DNA of 64,000 bases from Hirundichthys speculiger (lineage: Eukaryota; Chordata; Actinopteri; Beloniformes; Exocoetidae). Both the position numbers and the translations under genes were made by a program. Below, in pieces: positions 36,801-46,900 of the stretch. The notes beneath the pieces were generated by a model that searched no databases, was not told where the DNA came from, and saw only the letters and a program-made list of their open reading frames with translations. The first letter of the stretch is position 1. Each line of letters starts with the position of its first letter. Location: positions 124,001-188,000 of the forward strand of contig JAGFBZ010000011.1 in assembly GCA_018398805.1 (NCBI GenBank), written 5' to 3'.

Positions 36801-38687
36801 GGATACTTATTTAAGTGTAGGTCTGTAATAAGTGAATAAGACTTTTGCTCTGTGGCATGTCTTTGCATGCCACGTTAAAAACTAGTGACAAATTTTCAGA
36901 GAGCTAAAAGCAAAGCGGTGTATGAAACTTCATTGTTGTCCAGCAGGGGGGGATGATGTATCAAAATGCAAAATGAACAGCAATGAACTGTCCAGTCACT
37001 TTGGAGAAAGGGTTAAGACACTTAAATGGGCGGTCCTTTTAACAGATTTTTTTTTTCAAATCTTAACTGACACAGTAAATGTATACACAAAGGAAATATT
37101 TTATACATGTATTCTTAACATTTTTTTTTTGTTTGTTTTTATTTAGGCATGTTAAATCTTCCCTACATTGCTACTTGCTGTCCATCCAGACAAATCACAG
37201 CCTGATTACCAGAAACAGAAAAAAATGACGCACTTGAACATTGAGCAGTCCATCTCTTTTTCCTGTCACCATCTTCTCTCCTGCATCAGCTTAAACCGAC
37301 CAGCCAATAAACGAGTGGACACTAGAAGCACAGTCGTACGTCAGCAAGTGTGTTGTGTCCTTGTGTAAGGTGTAGCTCCAGGAGATATCCAAGTGTGTAC
37401 CTTGGAGGACAGTAACAGATATCATCCCTGGTGGTAAAACAGTAGATTTCTACTCAGTCAAAAACAAACTCAAAAGCAGTGCCAGAGGGCAGAACTACCT
37501 AAAGTTAGGTGGAGCCCTGATATTATGCACTGAGACAAAAGAAATGTACCCCCTGCCGTTTGAGATCAAAGTAGTAGCTTCTGCCTTTTAAATCATTCCC
37601 ATCTGTGCTGTTTTACGAGGAGAATCACACTGTCAGAGCTACATAAAAATCACCCTTCATAACATTATCTCATTGCAGTAGTCATTGCTACATGGCTGTA
37701 GTCAGATATTCAGCGTGCATGCAGTTTGTTCATGGAAAGGTCTGCCCTAAAGTACCAGTGCCACTCTCTGCAGCTGGTGCAGTCACAGCTTTCCTCTTCC
37801 CACCTTTTGTGCAAAGAGTATGTCAGGTTAAAAACAAAGAACTAATGCAAAACCAGGGCTCAGGGCAATGCATGCAGTTTGTCCTGCAATGCTGGGACCA
37901 CTGGCATTCTGGGGAGGGGGGGGGACTCTCTGTGGTCGTTAAAAGGAGGTGGTATGCAGCTGCTCACAGCCACCGCTGCAAGTTCAAGAGTATGTGACTT
38001 GGGCAACGCTGACAACTAATTCCACACTCTGAAGAAACATAGAACAAACTTTTAAACAATAGAAACTTCTTTTTTTTTTTGTGGAAGGGGTTTACACATA
38101 GAAGTAATGTACACGCTTTTAAAGTTGATTACCGTCCCAAAGCATAAACAATGCAGATGTACATAATTGAGGACAGCTAGATGGAAGAATATTTACAAAA
38201 TCAACCATTTAATGGATTTATTTCCTCCTTTTTTTTTTTGCGTGTAGTATGATGAATTGTAGTTATTTATTTATCTATCTTTTCTGCTGTAAAATGGAAT
38301 CAGCACCATATCCTTGTAATGATTGAGTGCAGAAAAAGGGATGAGGGAGGGTGAGGATTAGGACAAGGGGTGGAAAAATAAAATTAAAAAAAATATTCTG
38401 GAATGATTTTAAACTTGCGCCATGTGTCTTTTTTTCCATTTGAGTTTTTCTAGCCTCTAATGATGCCAGCATGAAAAAAATTAAACTGCTTTCAAAACAG
38501 TTAAAAAGAGTTATCACGTTGTTAAAACACAGGTATTTTGAGCTAAATGTTTTATGTTGTCAAAGGTGACTGACATATTTTTATATTTGAGATTATTAAA
38601 TTTGTGCATCAGCTACATTTTAACCTAGCGCGCTAGGGTTAGAGTTGTCCTCGGATAACCTGAAGGTGCAAAATGACACAAGAGTCA
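36801..38687. other. acsl6-meikin intergenic DNA, no gene recognised
   Basis: AT-rich, with a G run near 37914-37923 and several T runs. Extra poly(A)-like motifs mean that longer acsl6 3' ends are possible. Confidence 0.5.
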
Positions 38688-40025
38688 ACTCAGTTCAGTT
38701 TAAATCAGTGTAACAATACTTGATGAATTCCCAAAGGGAAAATAATTCTTGTAGTAGTTGTTATTATTTAACTCTCTTTAAAGAGTCATTCTAGGTGTTT
38801 AGCTGTGGGCCGGAAAGATCTCCTGTCTGCGCCGGCAGATCTGTAGAAACCTCTGGCTGAAGACTCTGTTGTTGAATCACGGCGTTGTGAAGAGGATGCT
38901 CAGGGTTGTCCCATATGTTTTTCATTTTATGAAGCATCCTTTTGCACAATCTGCTTTAGATTTGTCTTTAGATTTATGCTCCTCCAACACCTCCACTTCT
39001 TCTCCCATGATGAAAATATTGTTTGACCTATTCAAGGAATCCACAGTCGTCTCCTTTGTCTTCACATCAATGATTAAATGATTGTTCCCACACCATGCTA
39101 TAGAATGGTCCACCAGTTCTCCGTACTCAGTCTCTCGTCCATCACTGGCACACCCCAAACAGCAGAGTCATCTGAATATTTTTTTCCGCAGATGGCAGGA
39201 CTCCGACTTGTCCCGAAAGTCTGAAGGTGTACAGAGAGAAATTGTGAAAGTACAGTCTTCTGTCAGACACACATCCGTTCAGGCTCTCAAACTCTGGTCT
39301 GTTTGTCAGGTAATCAGTTATTCAGGTAATTGAGGTGGCATCCACCCTGTGTCTTCTGGAGTTTATTTTGAAGTACAGCAGCCCTAATGGTATTAAATCC
39401 ACTGGAGAAATCGAGGAACATGATCCTGACATTTCTGCCTGCTTTGTCCTTGTTTGCTTACTCAGGTGAGTCAATAAAAGTCTGTCCAGGATGTTTGTGA
39501 TGCAGGATATTTGGGCAACAAGTCTACAGCTATTAAGGCCAGATGGATGAGATTTTTTTTTTTTTTTTTGGTACTGAAATAAGGCAGCATATACAGTATT
39601 TTACAGCACTAGAACCTTTTCCTTGCTCAGGCTGATGTTGAAGAGCTGCTGTAGAATCCCACACAGCTGGTCCACACAGGCCTTCAGAACGTTGGGGCTG
39701 ACACCATCTGGACCTGCAGCCTTGAACCAGTTGAGTCTCTCCAGCTACCTCTACACCTGACTGCTAGAGACAGATAGGCAGGAGGAGGAGAGGGCTCCAG
39801 CACCTCCTGATATGGTTGGTGACAATGATGGAGCAGCAGCAAGAAGATTCAAGACTGAGGAAGATGATGAGACAGTTGTGGTGTGACAGAGAAGCTGCGG
39901 AGGGCAAGGAGAGGAGGATGCTGAGCTTGTCTCTAAATGGAACGTGTTCATTTCATTGGCTCTGTTCAGACTTCCATTTATCTGATCATCCCTAAACTGA
40001 TGTCGTTCGTCCCTGACCACACATC
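38688..40025 (-). mobile_element. L2/CR1-like LINE, reverse transcriptase relic and 3' end
   Basis: On the minus strand, frames read VRDERHQFRDDQINGSLNRA (about 40015), PDGVSPNVLKACVDQLCGIL (about 39700), then ETEYGELVDHSIAWCGNNHL and FIMGEEVEVLEEHKS (about 39130-38990), in the order of an RT domain. The 3' end carries a TTTTCCCTTTGGGAATTCAT-type tail. Gaps and stops make it dead. Confidence 0.85.
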
Positions 40026-40298
40026 ACGTACATAGATTGAAAAATCATACAGGAAATGGCCCTACAAAGAAGATAAATATAATACGAGCAGGATAAATGT
40101 ATCTGTCCACCCACCCTTTAACAACATATTCATGTTCCCAGGCTTTCAGACCATTTTAGAGTATGTGTGTTTAAAAAAAAAAAGAAAAACTTAACTGGTG
40201 GCTAAAAACCAAATAAATAAATATAGTGGTGTAAAAAATAGGAAAGTTAATCAAGCAAGTACCATAAAACTGTTTCCATATAGCCTAAGGTGCAGCAG

Positions 40299-40301
<3 letters not shown>

Positions 40302-40355
<54 letters not shown>
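40302..40355. repeat. (TA)n microsatellite upstream of meikin
   Basis: About 54 bp of TA repeat, roughly 180 bp before the meikin start codon. Confidence 0.95.
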
Positions 40356-40359
<4 letters not shown>

Positions 40360-40535
40360 AGCTGATTTGAGGACTTCCTCCAGGTGTGCTTGGTTGCTAG
40401 GCAGCCCACACACAGCACAGAGTAAGGAGTGGGAAAGTAACGTTTAGCATTTCGCCATAAATGTAAAGAACATAGTAACAAACGGATTATAGATAGGATT
40501 ATACAAAGGTGGTTTTGCTCTGGAAGTTATTGTAA

Positions 40536-40626
40536 ATGAAAATGAATCGACGTAAACGCCGGAGTCGCCTCCGTCGTGACAGCGGAATTCCCTCCAAAAG
40601 CGATACACCAGTGAAACCACGACAGA
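40536..40626 (+). CDS. meikin: meikin coding exon 1
   Basis: ATG 40536 opens MKMNRRKRRSRLRRDSGIPS, then KSDTPVKPRQ. The donor gtaaga is at 40627 and the exon ends in phase 1. The Arg/Lys-rich start could be a nuclear localisation signal. Confidence 0.8.
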
Positions 40627-40990
40627 GTAAGAAACTGACGTCCAAACACACAGATGCTTTAACGTGATTTCAAAGACGTTTGTGAGAATATACAAGTAAC
40701 AGAAAACAGAATAGTCATTTTAACTAGAGACCTTTAAATGCAGGCAGCTATCAGTAGCTACATGGGCTGGTATTCGTTATCGTCTACATTTCTGCTTCCA
40801 AAATTGCAGAGAAATGGAAACTTCTGCCCACGAAACATTATGACACATTACAAGAGGAACCAGAAGTGGATGACATAAATAATGACAAAACTACAAGCCA
40901 AGTGTTGGTAAGTGGCTTGATGTATAAATAGATGTTTTGTTTTCCTGTGAATATAGATTACAAATACTGTCTCTCTCTCTCTCTATGTGT

Positions 40991-41046
<56 letters not shown>

Positions 41047-42681
41047 CAATTACCACAGAGATAACAGTAGGCACATATACTGCAGGTATTTACTGCAGTC
41101 ATTTAGTTTTAAATTAATTTTACTCCTCCTGTGCTCCTTTTCGATGATGGTCACCCTTTCCACTAAGCAGGTTAAATCTGGAAACACCGGATACCAAAGT
41201 GGTTCTCCTCCTGTACCAGTCAATAAAGAATGTTGTCAGAAGGTGTCAGAAGCAGGCTACCCATCCATTCAGGTAACTCCCATCCTGAAGACCTTTAGAG
41301 GTGGTGATACTCCAGAAAGTGTTGCCCCTTGCAGCATGGAGCCAGACATAACACTCAACTCAGAGGACGATGCCAACGATTGTTATCCCTCTACCTCAAC
41401 AACTTCGAGCACTTTTCCCTCCCCAGAGATTTTCAGGACAGAAAACACTGGTATGTATGTATGTATGCTTGTGTTTGGTTTTATATATAAAATGAAAATA
41501 ACTGGGTATCCCAAAAGAAATTTGTCTTCCTCTATTGTGTTCTTCTTTCACAGTGGAAAAGCTGACTTTCCCCAGTAAAGAGGAGTTGCTAGATCTTGAT
41601 CTTCACATAAAAAACTCCACCTTGCTGGATGTTAGCCACGCTGAGAATATTCACATGCATCTTCCACCCAATCTTTCTACTATCATAGGTGATAGCAAGA
41701 GAAAATTGCATACACTTGTATACCTTTCATAGAATTCAAATAAAATTAGCAGAGCAGCCTGAAGTTAATTTTTAAATAAAGATAAAAAAGTATAATTTGA
41801 TGTGAAAGTCCTGGTAAAGTGTTTAACAGTACTTTTGTAATTATAAACACTTTTCTGTCCCTAGATGCCTCTACAATTCTTGCAGAGAAGAAATGTGAAA
41901 TGTAAGTTTGGAAATTGAATTCCTTTTAAAAAGTTTCTTGACCAAAACTGTGGCCAAAACTGGTTTAGATACTATCTTTTCTCTATAAAGGCACACCAAA
42001 ACCCTTGGACCTGAGAGTGAAATACAAAGTAACTCATTCAAAACAGGTAAAAAGAAAAAAAAAAACAATTCCAATACCGCATTTACCTAATCAATAAGTA
42101 TGTTTTGCCATCGGTTGTCTCTGTTTTAGTTGAATATAAATGATAACAAATCCTGTTGTTTTGTTCACTTCTTGTATGTAGACAGAGCCCTCAAGAGGAA
42201 AACCCCACCAGAAGTAAGAAATCCTCCTGGGTATCATAATCTGATTATAAATGTTAACCCCCTCAAACCAAACTAAGTTATATTGAAATCTAGATTTTCC
42301 CTCTAGACCACTGAGAGAAGGCCCATTCTGTTCAAGAAAAAGGTTTGGTTTAAAAGCCCCATCACCACTGAGATCCTTAAAGCAGAACACATCCCATCCT
42401 CCAGTCACACCACAAGTGTCACATCCAGCCCTCAAGAGCAGATGAGGATGAATGCAAAGACATCTAAAAGGGACAAGGTCGACTCTGAAAAAGGAGCACC
42501 TCTGAGAGTGAAACTAAAAAAGTCTGTGAAAACTAGCTCAGAGACATCCAGATTTTTTGATTTTGATAGTGAAAATGATAGGGATGTCTTCTTTCAAACG
42601 ATGAGAGAAAGGAGTGCAAAACTCAAAAGCACTTTTTTATTTCCTTCCACATTAGACACACAGAATCTCTCTGTGCAGTGA
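40536..42681 (+). CDS. meikin: Meiotic kinetochore factor (MEIKIN) orthologue, 8 coding exons
   Basis: Eight exons with GT-AG boundaries and matching phases join into 367 residues, near the size of human MEIKIN (about 373). MEIKIN acts at meiosis I kinetochores: it binds CENP-C, recruits Polo-like kinase, protects centromeric cohesin and promotes mono-orientation. The call rests mainly on synteny, because the gene lies between acsl6 and fnip1 on the same strand as in human, plus size and exon-rich low-complexity architecture. Seen: a basic N-terminus (MKMNRRKRRSRLRR), a long Ser/Thr/Pro-rich middle, a separase-like SPEIFR (147-152), a Polo-box-type SSP (283-285), and a charged C-terminal block SRFFDFDSENDRDVFFQTM (324-342) that may be the CENP-C-binding part. 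No enzyme domain is visible. The start is the first ATG; a second in-frame ATG follows two codons later. Alternative: an unrelated disordered nuclear protein. Confidence 0.8.
40810..40907 (+). CDS. meikin: meikin coding exon 2
   Basis: It is flanked by ttgcag and gtaagt. It encodes KKWKLLPTKHYDTLQEEPEV and DDINNDKTTSQVL, and ends in phase 0. Confidence 0.78.
40994..41043. repeat. (TA)n microsatellite in meikin intron 2
   Basis: About 50 bp of TA repeat preceded by a CT repeat, between coding exons 2 and 3. Confidence 0.95.
41171..41450 (+). CDS. meikin: meikin coding exon 3
   Basis: It is flanked by aagcag and gtatgt. It encodes 93 residues, Ser/Thr/Pro rich, ending FPSPEIFRTENT in phase 1. 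The SPEIFR segment fits the separase consensus SxExxR. An internal CAGgtaact at 41273 resembles a donor, but using it would break the phase with the next exon. Confidence 0.8.
41554..41688 (+). CDS. meikin: meikin coding exon 4
   Basis: It is flanked by ttcacag and gtgata. It encodes VEKLTFPSKEELLDLDLHIK, then NSTLLDVSHAENIHMHLPPN and LSTII, ending in phase 1. Confidence 0.78.
41865..41901 (+). CDS. meikin: meikin coding exon 5 (37 bp)
   Basis: It lies between tccctag and gtaagt. It encodes DASTILAEKKCE and ends in phase 2. It was found by joining phases rather than by ORF length. Confidence 0.72.
41991..42046 (+). CDS. meikin: meikin coding exon 6 (56 bp)
   Basis: It lies between tataaag and gtaaaa. 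It encodes MHTKTLGPESEIQSNSFKT and ends in phase 1. Confidence 0.72.
42182..42213 (+). CDS. meikin: meikin coding exon 7 (32 bp)
   Basis: It lies between tatgtag and gtaaga. It encodes DRALKRKTPPE and ends in phase 0. Confidence 0.72.
42307..42681 (+). CDS. meikin: meikin terminal coding exon
   Basis: The acceptor is cctctag before 42307. It encodes 124 residues, starting TTERRPILFKKKVWFKSPIT, with SSP at 283-285, basic stretches such as RVKLKKSVK, and the block FFDFDSENDRDVFFQTMRER, ending NLSVQ and TGA. Confidence 0.8.
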   Translation, partial: TTERRPILFKKKVWFKSPITTEILKAEHIPSSSHTTSVTSSPQEQMRMNAKTSKRDKVDSEKGAPLRVKLKKSVKTSSETSRFFDFDSENDRDVFFQTMRERSAKLKSTFLFPSTLDTQNLSVQ

Positions 42682-42714
42682 AAGCAGATTTGAGTTAAAT
42701 TAGTTAATTTCAAA

Positions 42715-42720
42715 AATAAA
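42715..42720 (+). promoter_or_regulatory. Candidate poly(A) signal of meikin
   Basis: AATAAA lies 34 bp after the meikin stop codon. It is the nearest canonical signal; a short 3' UTR is inferred. Confidence 0.6.
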
Positions 42721-43629
42721 TGGGGAAAGATCTGCACTAATTGGCCAGCTGGTGATTATAGGATGGTTGTAGGGATTTCTTCTGCAGAGCTTGTGTAAGT
42801 TTTCAGATTTCTTTAAAAAGCAACCCACTATTTCAGTTTGTATGTGAAATCCAAATTCAGATAAAGAACTTTACTTTTTGAGATTTGTTTTTCAATTTAT
42901 TTATTAAAGTACATACAAAAATTAGAGCATAATCTCATATTCTTAATCAAAGATGACAAGAAAAATATCCTGACAAAAAGGAGTTTCCTTGTACCTTAAT
43001 ATAAGGTGTCCAGACTAGGTCTAAAAATTTAAACCAATGTCACAAGTGTTATTTAAAAAGAATATTTGATGGGGACAAACCAGTTTATTTATGATCTTGC
43101 CTATTATAGCCCATCCTAACATACTGTGACCATTTAACTTTCTTTACTTTTCTAATTATTTTTATTTCACTCCGTGTATGGTTCCATTTTCGTTTTCAGT
43201 GTCTTTTGCTGAAGGTATCTGCACCAATTTATGCCCCTGGCATGTCTTGCTTTTTCATATGGTATCAAAAAAATGTGCGGTGAAAAATTACCACTAGATG
43301 GCATATTTGTTATACTAAATATTTTTCTCGTGCTAACAATAAGTATTTTGTATGTAAAATATAGTGACAGTGTCATAGCTTTCACGTAAATTCTAAGGTA
43401 AACTAAATGTAAATGTAAATTTCCAATCTCGTAAGTTAGTTGTCTCTTTTCTGTATTGTATGCATGTGTCTGTCATTCTATAAATATACACGGCTATGAG
43501 AGTTAGAAAATGTTTCAAATAAATCAAACACGGTGATAAGGGTGTCCGAATAATTATTTTCACTTGCACGATTTCTCTGAATAAATTTCATGGCCAACAG
43601 TTTCCGACAAAACATCAACACAGCGAATC
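42721..43629. other. meikin-fnip1 spacer, no gene recognised
   Basis: About 0.9 kb of AT-rich DNA between the meikin poly(A) signal and the fnip1 promoter. No element ends or exons seen. Confidence 0.55.
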
Positions 43630-43853
43630 CGCTTACCACGTGGTACACCACCAAAAATATCAGCCAATCAGATAATTTGTTGTAGCAGCCGCGTTTGGTC
43701 AACCAATCAGAAAAATGTAGTGGGTTACCAAGCAGCTCCTGTGACTAATGCCTGTCATATGACTGACACCCATGGAGACAGTTACAAGGAACAAGGTTTG
43801 GTCTTGGATTTGAAAAGAAAGGGAACCTGTACCGAATATAATTTTGGTACAAA
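43630..43853 (+). promoter_or_regulatory. Putative fnip1 promoter and 5' UTR
   Basis: The stretch immediately upstream of the fnip1 start has no TATA box. It carries a palindromic E-box ACCACGTGGT (CACGTG at 43637-43642) and two CCAAT boxes (43664-43668 and 43703-43707), 39 bp apart in the same orientation. Upstream ATGs at 43715 (followed at once by TAG) and 43759 (out of frame) would be uORFs if transcription starts above them. The start site is inferred. Confidence 0.5.
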
Positions 43854-43945
43854 ATGCCCCCAACTCTTTTCCAAAAACTTTTTAACAAGAGAAATGCGTT
43901 TTCGTCGCCGCCCCCGAGGTGTAGCAAAGAGGACCCAGCTTTCAG
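43854..43945 (+). CDS. fnip1: fnip1 coding exon 1
   Basis: ATG 43854 opens [20 protein letters not shown], then [10 protein letters not shown], with donor gtacct at 43946 in phase 2. The start is fixed by the match to [13 protein letters not shown] of human FNIP1. The frame differs from a longer overlapping open frame at the same place. Confidence 0.95.
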
Positions 43946-46900
43946 GTACCTGTTCAGTGTATGTGCGCGTGTGCTTATGTTTGTGGTTTGTGTGTAACGT
44001 TGTCAACTGTAACGTTGTCTGTGACGTTTGCTGTGGTGTCTCGGAAGAATGGCAAGCTTTTAAGTTAATGTTTTGAGTTCAGTGGTACTTAAAAAAAACA
44101 ACAACCCTGTGTGATTTTTTTTATTTGGATAATTTGACACCAGTGAAGGAAAGCGTTTTGAGACGTGGGAGACGTGTTTTTGCCTCTTAGTGTGGTTAGC
44201 TAACATGCTAATGCTAGCCCCTAGCGAGGCTGCTGCACACGCGTCTTACTGGCAGCCCCCTCCCCCTCCTTTTTTTATTTTTTAATATACAGAAGTATTC
44301 GTGCTTGCGGGTGGTTGGCAAAGTTTTATAATCCAAGTCCTTTTTAAAATGACGCTATTGCACTATAAATTCTTGCGGCTCAGAAGTTACAGATGCAGTG
44401 GATTGCTGTCTGTCCTTTGTTTCTCCTCATGTCCCCTCTTCGGCGTGCATGGCAGCAATTAAACAACGGGGCAGTCACGTTCCTGTACAGCTTATCTTTA
44501 GCTTACTTGGAGCAAAGTGCAAATGGCTTCCTTTCAGTCTAGCCGATGTTATTGTACTCAGTGCGGCCACACAGGAGAAGAGGACACTGTGTGCTCTGCA
44601 TGTGGTTGCTTCTGCGGATACTTTAGGAGCTCGTTGCCAAATGGGCATCTGCCTTTAGACTGTGCAGACCGTTGATGTACATCAGTAAAAGTTGCGCTTG
44701 TGTTCAGTTGTGATGGTTTTACAGCAGTCACGTCGTGCACAAACTAAACGTATCCTGAAGGAGCACACGGCTCTGCCGTGGTGTTAATAAGGAAGATGCT
44801 TACAAAAAATGTAACATGGCAATATGTGTGTGGTTATTTATTTATTTATTTTTTAGTCAATCAGTTAAAAATTAGTTTCAAATTTAAGATTTTATTTGTT
44901 TATGGATGTCTTCTTTCATATCGGTAGAAAAGGGAGGATCCAAAACACACATTTGGGTTGATTTTATTGCCGAATTAACAGTTCTAATAAGCAAATATTT
45001 ACTGAAATAATGAATCTTTTGCGTGTTAAATATTACGCCAGAAAACGTTTATTATTAAAAAAACTGGCCTATTGTAAGCAAGTAACAGGAAAGGTGTTAT
45101 GATGGTAAATCAGTAAAAAATGTCATTTGTTTTAATAAATATTTATTTATTTTAAAAGAAATCTCATTTCAGGGGCCATTTTCTTAATTATTTCTATATA
45201 CTTTTATATTCAGCAGCACTTTAACACATAATACATTTTTGTATTATTGTCACTTGTATTTCGAGAGAGCAGATATTGTATAAAATGATTGTCCTTATGT
45301 GAGAAATTCAGCTGGGTATGTTTAATTGTTTGATCTAACCTGTTAAACAATATTTTGACATATTAGACACAATTTGACAAATCTTGACACCACACAGGGT
45401 TATGGTAATGCTTTGTAAACCAGTCATTGACCAGCACATACATATTTACTGTGACCTTTCTGTGCTCCAAGCACTAGTTACAGATTCTACACAGTTGAAT
45501 AAATGTTAACATTATCGGCCCCAGCTGTGACAAAAACAAATGGAAATGGTTTTGAGTGCAGGCTGTAACTCAGTTCAGAAAAAGCAAAGCCTGTGCTGCA
45601 ATATCGCAAAGCAGAACAAAGTAGGGCTGGGCAGTTAATCGAAACTGGTATTCAAAGCTCACTACTGATGCAATCTTGCCCATGTCAGTTCTTAAAATTA
45701 TTTCAGTTGTTTGAAGTGTTCAATAATATGCCTATAAATAGTTAATCTGTGAGTTTCCATTCACCTATTTCAGGATGTCTTCTTTCAGATGAATGAATGT
45801 AGTGAGTGTAAAAATATTTCAGTTTTAATAGATGTACATATTCGAAACAAAAATCCTGTTAGTGATCTGAGATCAAGAAGTAAAACACAACTGAAATGAT
45901 TGCTCATTTATTATAATGAAAGGTAACATGTTTATTGTGATATTTGTTTTAGGTCATATTGGCCCTGCCCTTTTACAAAGCCATACAAGTGGTTATTGTG
46001 GTTGCACAACTTGATTGACCAATGCACCATGTTGAGCTACTTGGTAGAACCAAATAATACTTTATGAATCCCAAAGGGAAACTAATAATGCTCTATTTTA
46101 TATTTGCTAGGTTGATCTGGCTTTGCTGTGTGCATTGGTATGTTCTTGTATGCTTCTGGCTCAGGGTCAGGTATGCCACCAAGGAGAAAGTGCTCTTTTT
46201 AGGTGTAAATAACTTTTTATTGGAAAATGTTGCTGCCACCCTTTTATATGCACTTAAATATATCCACTTAAATACTTAAATAAAACTTAAATATATCCAC
46301 TATTAGTGGATATATTTACCAGTGGAAAACTCGCCTCCTTGTGCAGGTTGAACTTTGGCCTGTGTCTGCTTCAGAGCACGTTTCACGGCCATAAAGGTGC
46401 CCTGCTGCCAGTGATATAAATGTTGTGAGTGTGTGTGGGCTGAGGGGGTGGGGGTGGCTGGCATCAGTCCTAGAGCAAACAGACAGGCAGCAGGCGTTTC
46501 TGTTAACTCAGTGGTCAGCTGCACTCTTCATACCTTTGGCATAAGCTTCCCCATTCATCAAGCTCTGGAGGGGGGAAATCTGCGAGGAGACATGGCAGGA
46601 GCAGCATTACGAGAGTCTACAGATTGAGGTGGACTGCAGAGATAAATTTGTTAGATAATACTTTGCTCCTCAGACAAATATTCATGTCTTTAACACTGCC
46701 AGTGCTGTTATGCATTGAACTACCTAAATGTGATGATGGTCTGTAAACTAGCTGATGACATCTGCCTGATTGTCTTTGGAAAATGTTATTTTAATGTGAT
46801 CCTGATTTCAAAAGCTAATTTTTAATTTTTGTGACTGTAATGTCTAAACATTTCAGAAAAATTAAATCAGGCTTCCTGATTTAAGTTCTTAATCTCAATT

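Noticed and set aside
41171..41272. Shorter meikin exon 3 ending at an internal CAGgtaact
   Set aside because: It would end in phase 0, but the next exon needs phase 1. The full 280-bp exon fits.
43720..44076. 118-residue + frame over the fnip1 start
   Set aside because: It opens with GTG and is out of frame with the clear FNIP1 N-terminus at 43854. At most part of it is an overlapping uORF.
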